A stretch of 6,795 nucleotides of DNA from assembly GCA_905236405.1 (NCBI GenBank), contig CAJOQB010000036.1:1-6795 (forward strand), in the 5' to 3' direction. Both the position numbers and the translations under genes were made by a program. The notes under the pieces were generated by a model that saw only the letters and a list, made by a program, of their open reading frames with translations, ran no database searches and was not told the DNA's origin. Every line of letters begins with the position of its first letter. The stretch's first letter is position 1. Positions 1 to 5,713 of this stretch are shown here, piece by piece. This DNA comes from an uncultured Bacteroidales bacterium. GTDB lineage: Bacteria; Bacteroidota; Bacteroidia; Bacteroidales; P3.

Positions 1-11
1 ATTTGTTTCTT

Positions 12-30
12 AATCCAATTCAGTTGGATT
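12..30. promoter_or_regulatory. 19-bp palindrome, putative operator (copy 1)
   Basis: The sequence AATCCAATTCAGTTGGATT is a perfect 7-bp inverted repeat around a 5-nt spacer. On the minus strand it reads AATCCAACTGAATTGGATT, which matches the copy at 202-220 at 16 of 19 positions. It sits 17 bp downstream, in the leftward direction, of the TACTTTTG promoter-like box. It would therefore lie in the first transcribed bases, a common position for a repressor operator, and it could also form a small hairpin in the leader RNA. The dyad is seen directly; its role is inferred. Confidence 0.5.
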
Positions 31-46
31 GCTTCAAAAGCGGCTG

Positions 47-54
47 CAAAAGTA
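47..54 (-). promoter_or_regulatory. Putative Bacteroidales -7 promoter box firing leftward
   Basis: On the minus strand this reads TACTTTTG followed by CAGCCGC. It fits the Bacteroidota primary sigma-factor -7 consensus TAnnTTTG. I do not see the usual TTTG -33 element at a spacing of 19-21 bp, so the call rests on the -7 box alone. If real, it starts a transcript near position 40 and serves a gene left of the window, not the MATE gene, whose 3' end faces this region. Confidence 0.5.
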
Positions 55-202
55 CATTATTCTTTTGATATAAGGTGTGTTTTGACCAAAAAAGTTTCTG
101 CTATTCTTTGCTCTCTGTCTGTTATTATTGTGAATATTATTGATAATCATTAGTTTGGTTATATTGAGGTCTGTTGTGCTTTTTTCTGTGGGTGAATGAT
201 AA

Positions 203-252
203 ATCCAACTTGTTTGGATTGGATTCTTTGTGCCAAACCAAGCAAGTTGGAT
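203..252. repeat. Long hairpin of two palindrome copies (copies 2 and 3)
   Basis: Arms 203-222 and 233-252 are reverse complements at 18 of 20 positions around a 10-nt loop. The outer 10 bp (ATCCAACTTG with CAAGTTGGAT) pair perfectly. The two deviations are T213/G242, a wobble in plus-strand RNA, and A218/A237. Each arm contains one 19-bp dyad: AATCCAACTTGTTTGGATT at 202-220 (perfect 7-bp half-sites) and a degenerate copy at 235-253. It lies 37 nt past the MATE stop, so it could cap or stabilise that mRNA. Neither strand has a T-run after the stem, so a classic intrinsic terminator is not supported. Confidence 0.65.
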
Positions 253-289
253 GGAAAACGGGTGTTGTTGTCTTATTGCTCCTTCTCTA

Positions 290-1624
290 TCAGCGGGCGG
301 AAACGTAGACGTCGGGCTTTAGACGAAAGGCAAGTAAAACACCTCGGAGAGTGAGGTAAAGGAGGAAGGCAGTCCAAAGGATATTGTTGGCAATAAACTC
401 GGTTAACGGCAGCGTTCCGCCGTCGCTAAAAATGTATTGTCCTAAGTAATAAGTAATGAAGAAAGCAGCAGAGGCGATGAACATGGCGTTACGCATGGTG
501 CGTGAGGCTGTTGCTCCGATAAAGATGCCGTCGAAGAGGAAGGCACTGAATCCGCAGATGGGGATGGCAAGGATCCAGAAGCGGTAGTGCATGGTACCTG
601 CGATGATGGCTTCATCGTCGCTGAAGATATGAAGGATTCCTTCGCCAAAGATTGCGTATACCACTGTGAAAATCAACGTGAGTCCCATGCCCCATACCAA
701 CAGCCATCGTACCGAGCTCCGTAGTTGCTTGGGGTCGCGGGCTCCAATGAACCGACCCACGAGTGACTCGCCAGCATAGGCAAAGCCATCCATGATGTAA
801 CTAAACAGCGTGAAGAATTGCAGCAGCAATGCGTCGATGGCCAGTACCTCGTCGCTGATTTTGCCTGAGGCCGAAGTGACAAAGGTGAACACTGCAGCCA
901 GACATACTGTGCGGAGGAAAATGTCGCTGTTCACTTTAAAGAACGCTTTCATCTCTTTCCACTTCAGGCTCTCGCGGATACGGATATGGCGACGAATCAT
1001 GCGACCGTAGTATTTTCGTGCAAAGAACAATCCTACTAACAGTCCACTGTATTGTGCAATCACAGTCCCCAATGCAACGCCGGCAATGTCCCAGTGGAAC
1101 ACCAGCACGAAGAGCAGGCTGCAGATGATGTTGACCACGTTGATAAAGATGGCAATCCACATCGGCAGTTTTGAGTTCTGCATCCCGATGAACCATCCCT
1201 TGATGGAATAGAGCCCCAACGTGGCTGGTGCTGCCCAGATGCGGACAAAGAAGTAGGTGAGAGCCAAATCTATCACCTCTTTGCTACCGTTGAAGATGAG
1301 TCTGGCCAGTAGACTGATAGGGTATTGGAGAATAATCAACGCGGCGGCGATAAACAAAGCCAAGCCGAAAGCGCGGACGAATATCTTCACCGCCTCGTCG
1401 AAGTTGCGTGCTCCGTATGCTTGGGCGGTGAACCCACTGGTGCCCATTCGCAGGAAGCCGAAGTTCCAGTATATCAAATTAAAGATGCTGGTACCGATGG
1501 TGATGGCTCCGATATGGGTCGAACTGAGATGTCCCACGATGGCCATATCCACCATGCCGAGCAACGGCACAGTGATATTTGTGATGATATTGGGGATAGC
1601 CAACCCCAAAATCTTCTTATTCAT
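290..1624 (-). CDS. MATE-family efflux transporter, DinF-like
   Basis: A 444-residue inner-membrane protein of the multidrug and toxic compound extrusion family, which exports organic compounds in exchange for Na+ or H+. Length and hydrophobic profile fit the usual 12 helices in two halves. Motifs of the DinF branch are visible: VDMAIVGHL (25-33) with Asp26 in the first helix, FLRMGTSGFTAQAYGA (57-72), and the second-half counterpart DGFAYAGESLVGRFIGARD (279-297). FDGIFIGATASRTMRNAM (364-381) is also typical. A strongly basic segment at 203-230 is the expected cytoplasmic link between the halves. The ATG overlaps the end of the Omp28-like gene by 8 nt (ATGAATAA), which suggests translational coupling. 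The substrate cannot be read from sequence. Nothing appears truncated. Confidence 0.93.
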   Translation of the reverse strand: MNKKILGLAIPNIITNITVPLLGMVDMAIVGHLSSTHIGAITIGTSIFNLIYWNFGFLRMGTSGFTAQAYGARNFDEAVKIFVRAFGLALFIAAALIILQYPISLLARLIFNGSKEVIDLALTYFFVRIWAAPATLGLYSIKGWFIGMQNSKLPMWIAIFINVVNIICSLLFVLVFHWDIAGVALGTVIAQYSGLLVGLFFARKYYGRMIRRHIRIRESLKWKEMKAFFKVNSDIFLRTVCLAAVFTFVTSASGKISDEVLAIDALLLQFFTLFSYIMDGFAYAGESLVGRFIGARDPKQLRSSVRWLLVWGMGLTLIFTVVYAIFGEGILHIFSDDEAIIAGTMHYRFWILAIPICGFSAFLFDGIFIGATASRTMRNAMFIASAAFFITYYLGQYIFSDGGTLPLTEFIANNILWTAFLLYLTLRGVLLAFRLKPDVYVSAR

Positions 1625-2477
1625 TCAGGGCACATTCGTCAACGTTGATAACGGCATGGGTGGCAGCGTCGCTCACAAAGGCGATGACGTGGCATTTGTC
1701 GGCATTCCATTCCTCGGAAAGTGTATAGGTGAACACCGCATGACGCTTGGTGCCTTGGTGTCCGTCGGCATCGACAGCGGCTCCTAACGGGTCGGTGATG
1801 ACATCGCGGAGGATATGGTTGTGGGTATAGTTTTCCTCTTTTGAGCCATCGGGCAGCATCTGGGCGGCCACCAACCCGTCCTCGATAACGAGGAGGGTCA
1901 ACGTCAGTTGCTGGCTGACCTTTTGCAGGAATTCGAGACTGACGTCGATCGCTGCTTCGCGGCCCGACAGCTGGCTTTTCACGTCAATGGCGATGCGGGG
2001 TGACTCTGCCAGTGCGTTGTCCACACGTCCCTCGATGCCGCTGGTGGGAGTGAACAGGTCGAAGGCATTGCCTGTCGAGGTGCGGTTCACCATCGCGTTG
2101 GGATAAGACCCCGTGGCTTTGACACCGAAGAAAGTGCTCCAAGCGTCACCATCATCGGTACGCATATCGATGTTGCCGGTGTAGGGTTTGCAGAATGTCG
2201 AAGAATCATGGATGGCTACCACCACCAATTGTTCGCCATAGACACCCATGGCTTGGCTGATGGCATCGTCAGCGGTGGGGCAGTTGACGCAGCGGACGCC
2301 GGTGTATTTCTCCAAGAAAGCCCGTTGTGTGTGGTCGGCTACAGCGGTACCGTCGTACCAAGTGCCAGCAGCACCCGAGAAGATGTCATAACGACCCTCC
2401 TCGTTGGGTTCTATCTTGTCGCAGGCAGCCAAGAGCAACAGTGAAGCGATGGCGCTGAGTATGATATTTCTTTTCAT
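1617..2477 (-). CDS. Omp28-like lipoprotein with thioredoxin-like CxxC
   Basis: A 286-residue predicted lipoprotein of the Omp28 family, named after a Porphyromonas gingivalis surface protein. The N-terminus has a basic start, a hydrophobic core and a lipobox LLAAC, so Cys19 should be lipidated after signal peptidase II cleavage. The next section resembles a thioredoxin fold: YTGVRCVNCP (58-67) holds a C63-x2-C66 pair, and SYPNAMVNR (124-132) matches the family's motif around the expected cis-proline. Residues from about 160 on are beta-rich and probably form a separate domain. Other cysteines are C96, C262 and C282. The gene begins 21 nt after the DUF6029-type gene and overlaps the MATE gene. 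Outer-membrane or surface location is likely from the family; the molecular function is unknown, and thiol-redox activity or disulfide-stabilised adhesion are both possible. Confidence 0.88.
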   Translation of the reverse strand: MKRNIILSAIASLLLLAACDKIEPNEEGRYDIFSGAAGTWYDGTAVADHTQRAFLEKYTGVRCVNCPTADDAISQAMGVYGEQLVVVAIHDSSTFCKPYTGNIDMRTDDGDAWSTFFGVKATGSYPNAMVNRTSTGNAFDLFTPTSGIEGRVDNALAESPRIAIDVKSQLSGREAAIDVSLEFLQKVSQQLTLTLLVIEDGLVAAQMLPDGSKEENYTHNHILRDVITDPLGAAVDADGHQGTKRHAVFTYTLSEEWNADKCHVIAFVSDAATHAVINVDECALNE

Positions 2478-2498
2478 ATCGAATCTCTTGTTTATTGA

Positions 2499-4151
2499 TT
2501 AGAAACTGGTGGTAAGGGTAAAGGTGAGACCATTCGATGCAGGCACCTGACGGCACACGCCGCCGATGCAGAGCAGACCCTCGCGTTGTTTGCCATAGCC
2601 CAGTTGCAGGCGGGTGGCGTTGTGGGTATAGCCGAACGAGATGTTGTAGTAGTTGCCCACACCGTCGTTGTAGGCGTACTGGTCGCTGAGCGAGAGGAAG
2701 AAATTGCTGGCAAAGTTGTATTCCACCAATCCCATAATCCAGTCGCCGGCCCGTTTGTCGTCCACCTCGGCGTCGTAGTGTGAGTCGCTGCCCATCCATT
2801 CGGCTTCGAAGCGGAGCACGTTCTTGCGATTAATCTTATAGGTGTAGTCGGCAACCACGATGTGGTTGTGGTGCAACTCTCCGGCATGACCTTCCACGAT
2901 GGGGTTGAATATCTGGTAGCCGTAGGTGCACACCAGTTTCGATTTCGATGAGAGTTTCTTGGCTACCTCGACGCTGGCATCGGCATAATAGGTGTCGCCC
3001 ATGCCGAAGTAGGTTGAAGTGTAGCCCTCGGTGCCACGACCACCCACATAGGTGGTATCGAGTCCCGTGATAAGACTGGCGTTGAGGTGTATGTCGGTAC
3101 CGTATTTGCCGCCCAACAGCGTTTCTTTCTTTATCTTGTACATGATGTCGCCCTGCAGACCCATCTCGCCAGTGTTTTGGGTGGCATAGGGGTACATGGT
3201 CAGGAAAGCGTAGGTCTGCGTCTTGGTGATGGAGGGAATATAGTTGATGTAAAGCATCTCGCCACTCTGCGAACGCACCGATTTGAAGCCCATGTTCTCC
3301 ACACGCTTGGCCTGTACGTTGGCGCTGAAGCCCTTCTGCGAGTAGGTGCCGCTCACAAAAAGAGCCGAACCCTCGCGGTAGATAAAGTCATTCATGGCGT
3401 TGGGGTCTTGGCCCTTCATGGCATATTCCGCCTTGAGGTCCCAGCCGCCGCGAGTCAGGTCGAGGCGGAAACTGCTGGCACCCACGTTGAGGGGCAGGTC
3501 GAGTTTGTAACCGGTTACCGACGATGCGATGACCTCGTCAGCCTCGTATTTGCTGACAAAACCGGCACCCAATGTGACACGAGTGCTTGCTTCTGCCCAC
3601 GGTTTGACGATGCTGTTGAGGCTCACCTCGGCATCCACGCCACGAACCAGCCCTTCGCCGTAGTTCCAATAGAATCGCTGCTTACCGGCCAGAGCCTTGA
3701 GGGTGACACCGTCGAAGGGACGGTATTGGATGTTCAATCCCATCAGCGAGTTGTCAAGACCCAGATAGCGGTCTTCGTAGGCTCGCAGTATCATGCCGTT
3801 GCCAAACTGTTCGTAGTAGTTGCCTGCCGTGATGGTGATTTTCTCGCCGCCGTATTTCACAAAGTAGTTGGCGATGCCTTGTCCTTTGTAGAGGGCGTTG
3901 AATCCCAGCATGGGGTTTTGGTATGCCTCGAAACGCAATCCTGCGCTGAAGTTGCCGTTGGTATAGAGAATATCGGCACGGGCGTTCATTAGCAGCCATT
4001 CCGGCACGTCGCTGGCGCCGATGACAGCGTCTTCACGCGAAATCTGTCCGTCAAGCTGTATATTGCCCGTCACTTGTCCTCCCAACCCTTGGGCTTGGGC
4101 CGAAAGCCCTATCCCCATCAGCAGGATGATGATAATGTGTTGTCTCTTCAT
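2499..4151 (-). CDS. Predicted outer-membrane beta-barrel, DUF6029-type
   Basis: A 550-residue protein with a cleavable signal peptide (hydrophobic stretch 6-18, likely cut after AQA at 18-20). The mature part is made of alternating polar/hydrophobic strands separated by turns, rich in Gly, Tyr, Asn and Asp, and ends in Phe550 after a final amphipathic strand (LTFTLTTSF). Both traits are typical of outer-membrane barrels inserted by the BAM machinery. Recognisable family-like segments are NYYEQFGNGMILRAYEDRYL (111-130) and the C-terminal GYGKQREGLL region. Cysteines are rare: C408, and the pair C528-x4-C533 just before the last strand. I recognise it as DUF6029 from overall pattern; function and cargo are unknown. 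It lies 17 nt after the TlpA-like gene and 21 nt before the Omp28-like gene, so it is very likely co-transcribed with both. Confidence 0.85.
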   Translation of the reverse strand: MKRQHIIIILLMGIGLSAQAQGLGGQVTGNIQLDGQISREDAVIGASDVPEWLLMNARADILYTNGNFSAGLRFEAYQNPMLGFNALYKGQGIANYFVKYGGEKITITAGNYYEQFGNGMILRAYEDRYLGLDNSLMGLNIQYRPFDGVTLKALAGKQRFYWNYGEGLVRGVDAEVSLNSIVKPWAEASTRVTLGAGFVSKYEADEVIASSVTGYKLDLPLNVGASSFRLDLTRGGWDLKAEYAMKGQDPNAMNDFIYREGSALFVSGTYSQKGFSANVQAKRVENMGFKSVRSQSGEMLYINYIPSITKTQTYAFLTMYPYATQNTGEMGLQGDIMYKIKKETLLGGKYGTDIHLNASLITGLDTTYVGGRGTEGYTSTYFGMGDTYYADASVEVAKKLSSKSKLVCTYGYQIFNPIVEGHAGELHHNHIVVADYTYKINRKNVLRFEAEWMGSDSHYDAEVDDKRAGDWIMGLVEYNFASNFFLSLSDQYAYNDGVGNYYNISFGYTHNATRLQLGYGKQREGLLCIGGVCRQVPASNGLTFTLTTSF

Positions 4152-4168
4152 GATGCGATGGGATTAGT

Positions 4169-4675
4169 TTATTCCAGCGATTCGCCTTTGGCCACTTTCT
4201 TCACCAGCTCGAAGAGCGCCTCTTCGCTTCCGTCGACATACGAAGTGTGCTCATACACCACTTCGCCTTTGCCGTTGATGAGGAACACATGGGGGACATC
4301 GCCCACATTCATGGCCCGTTTGAAGTCTTGGTTGGCATCCAAGTATACCTCGTAGTCCCAGCCGCGGCCATTGACCCAAGGTTTCACACGCGACGACGAG
4401 CGAGCGTCGTCGATGCTGATGGCCACCAGTTTCACACCGGTCTCTTCTTGCCATTCCTCATACACCTCTTTGATGGCGTCGAGTTCTTTGTTGCAGGGTT
4501 TGCACCAAGTGGCCCAGAAGCTGATGATGATGGGTTTGCCGTCGTTTTGGATGACCGAGGTCTGAACCGAACGACCATCGAGCGTTTTGATGGTCACGTT
4601 GTCGGGAACCACCTTTTGGGCAAAAGCACCGCAAGTGAGGAGCAGCGCAGCCAGTGTTAACAGAAATTTCTTCAT
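4169..4675 (-). CDS. Secreted TlpA-like thioredoxin-family protein
   Basis: A 168-residue extracytoplasmic thiol-disulfide oxidoreductase. Residues 1-19 form a signal peptide ending in AFA before Gln20. Cys15 lies in LLLTC, but Thr just before it is a poor lipobox residue, so a soluble periplasmic product is favoured over a lipoprotein. The thioredoxin fold covers about 24-160, with the active site FWATWCKPC (53-61; C58 and C61) and the cis-proline motif VGDVPHVFLI (124-133; P128). FWATWCKPC is the typical TlpA/ResA form. Family members usually reduce specific envelope proteins, for example in cytochrome maturation; the partner here may be the barrel and lipoprotein encoded next. The gene follows a 75-bp gap, the largest between genes here, so it may head its own transcript, although I see no consensus promoter in the gap. 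Confidence 0.92.
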   Translation of the reverse strand: MKKFLLTLAALLLTCGAFAQKVVPDNVTIKTLDGRSVQTSVIQNDGKPIIISFWATWCKPCNKELDAIKEVYEEWQEETGVKLVAISIDDARSSSRVKPWVNGRGWDYEVYLDANQDFKRAMNVGDVPHVFLINGKGEVVYEHTSYVDGSEEALFELVKKVAKGESLE

Positions 4676-4750
4676 TGTGTAGATTGATTTGATGTTTTGT
4701 ATTCTATGTTGATTGATTATTTAGTCCCGCTAAGGAGACTTTTCTTGCAA
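4676..4750 (-). other. Gap between prenyl synthase and thioredoxin genes
   Basis: This AT-rich spacer would have to contain any promoter for the thioredoxin/barrel/Omp28/MATE block. No TAnnTTTG box is visible on the minus strand, so either the promoter is non-canonical or transcription continues from the upstream genes. On the coding strand it holds TAATCAAT (4712-4719) and AAATCAAT (4683-4690). The latter lies 7-14 nt ahead of the thioredoxin start, where other organisms would have a Shine-Dalgarno sequence. The short hairpin at 4723-4740 lies at its upstream end. Confidence 0.4.
4723..4740 (-). terminator. Weak hairpin after the prenyl synthase stop
   Basis: A small stem pairs AGTC with GACT and CC with GG, with one bulged base, around the loop GCTAA. 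It starts 10 nt past the stop codon of the prenyl synthase gene. On the minus strand it is followed by AAATAATC rather than a T-run, so at most it is a weak attenuator or mRNA 3'-end structure. On the plus strand it is followed by TTTC, but no plus-strand gene leads into it. Confidence 0.2.
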
Positions 4751-5713
4751 CTATTGGAGAAGAAAATCGGTGAGCTGCATCAATCCGTCGCGATAGGGCG
4801 AGTGGGGTAGGATCTCTAACAGTTGACGAGCCTGTTCGGTAGTTTCGCTGATTTTCTTCTGTGTCAGTTGGATGGCGTCGCTGTCGTGTACATTGGACAC
4901 CATTTGGGCAGCCTCCTCGTCGGTGATGTTTCCTTGTTGCAGCAGTCGCAACAGTTGTTGTTGCTCTTCGTTGGAGGCGTTGTGGTAGTAGTATATCAAC
5001 GGCAGCGTCATTTTGCGTTCCTTGATGTCGTTGCCGCAGGGTTTCCCTGTCTGGGCTTCGGGACAGTAGTCAAGCATATCGTCCCGCATCTGGAAAGCCA
5101 GTCCAAAGAGCCGACCGAACTCACGGAGCCGCTTGGACATCGAAGCGTCTCGGTCGTTCCAGGCTCCCACCTCACAGCACGAGGCCATCAGCGATGCCGT
5201 CTTCTTGTAGATGGTCTCCAAGTATTGTGTTTCGCTCATGTTGGTGTCGCGGCTCGACTGTTGTTGCAGCAGTTCCCCTTCGCTCATCTCGATGGCGGTA
5301 CGGCTGATGATGTCGCGTTCTTCATACGAGGCGTGGAGGCAGAGCAGGTGCATCACTTTGGCCAGGTAGTAGTCACCGCAGAGCACCGCAATCTGGTTGC
5401 TCCATCGGTGGCAGATGGTCTCCATGCCGCGACGACGGTCCGACTCGTCGACAACGTCGTCGTGAATCAGCGTGCTGTTGTGCAGCAGTTCCATAGCGAT
5501 AGCCATCTGCACCTTGTTGTCGGCGACAGTGTCGTTGGCGACACCCGCCGCGAGGAGTGTCAACAGCGGACGCAGCATCTTCCCCTTGCGTTGCGAGAGG
5601 TATTCGCCGATGTCGTTGATAATCGTCACCGAACTCTGCATCTGACGGCGGTAACCGTCGTCAAAAGCCTTCATCGGTTCGGCTACGATGTTTTGTATTG
5701 CTTGTAAGTTCAT
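4751..5713 (-). CDS. Trans-polyprenyl diphosphate synthase
   Basis: A 320-residue cytosolic enzyme that adds isopentenyl diphosphate units to an allylic diphosphate. Both aspartate-rich Mg2+ sites are intact: DDVVD (85-89) followed by DRRRG (92-96), and DDMLD (211-215). The diphosphate-binding GKMLRP (44-49) and GNDIKERKMTLPLIYY (227-242) are also present. Positions 4 and 5 before the first DDxxD are Thr81 and Ser80, small residues that, by the known chain-length rule, favour a long product such as a menaquinone side-chain precursor over farnesyl diphosphate; this is inference. The frame stays open for 121 more codons into dapA, but similarity begins only at MNLQAIQ, so the ATG at 5713 is chosen. 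It overlaps the dapA stop (TAATG) and has an AGGAAC sequence 7 nt upstream, which suggests coupled translation. Confidence 0.94.
   Translation of the reverse strand: MNLQAIQNIVAEPMKAFDDGYRRQMQSSVTIINDIGEYLSQRKGKMLRPLLTLLAAGVANDTVADNKVQMAIAMELLHNSTLIHDDVVDESDRRRGMETICHRWSNQIAVLCGDYYLAKVMHLLCLHASYEERDIISRTAIEMSEGELLQQQSSRDTNMSETQYLETIYKKTASLMASCCEVGAWNDRDASMSKRLREFGRLFGLAFQMRDDMLDYCPEAQTGKPCGNDIKERKMTLPLIYYYHNASNEEQQQLLRLLQQGNITDEEAAQMVSNVHDSDAIQLTQKKISETTEQARQLLEILPHSPYRDGLMQLTDFLLQ

Larger units (their letters stand above)
1..289. other. Structured AT-rich intergenic region
   Basis: This stretch lies beyond the 3' end of the MATE gene and holds no convincing coding region. It contains a leftward promoter-like box (47-54), a 19-bp palindrome (12-30), and a hairpin with 20-bp arms (203-252) built from two further copies of that palindrome. 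A direct repeat TATTATTG occurs at 123-130 and 135-142, next to the short palindrome TGATAATCA (141-149). The base composition is visibly more AT-rich than the genes to the right. The most economical reading is the upstream control region of a minus-strand gene whose start lies just left of the window, joined to the 3' end of the MATE transcript. Confidence 0.7.

Noticed and set aside
1..153. Plus-strand frame open from the left edge to TAG at 151-153
   Set aside because: Its 50 codons show no recognisable protein pattern, and they run through the promoter-like box and palindrome. An end of a plus-strand gene cannot be fully excluded without the left flank.
203..252. Intrinsic terminator for the MATE transcript
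   Set aside because: The stem is long but is followed by TTATCATTC on the minus strand and GGAAAACGGG on the plus strand, with no T-tract. It is therefore kept as a hairpin repeat.
196..354. 52-codon plus-strand ORF starting in front of the hairpin
   Set aside because: It consists of the hairpin followed by antisense of the MATE 3' end, and has no ribosome-binding signal or meaningful composition.
1257..1787. 176-codon plus-strand open frame across the MATE/Omp28 junction
   Set aside because: It is antisense to two overlapping, well-supported genes and has no motif of its own.
3087..3992. 301-codon plus-strand open frame inside the barrel gene
   Set aside because: It is antisense to a well-supported gene, has a His/Val/Gly-rich composition typical of shadow frames, and shows no recognisable domain or signal.
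4655..4675. Lipoprotein signal in the TlpA-like protein (Cys15)
   Set aside because: The residue before Cys15 is Thr, which is unfavourable for signal peptidase II, while AFA followed by Gln20 makes a good signal peptidase I site.
4823..5707. 294-codon plus-strand open frame inside the prenyl synthase gene
   Set aside because: It is opposite a gene with both DDxxD motifs intact. The absence of stops follows from the codon bias of that gene.
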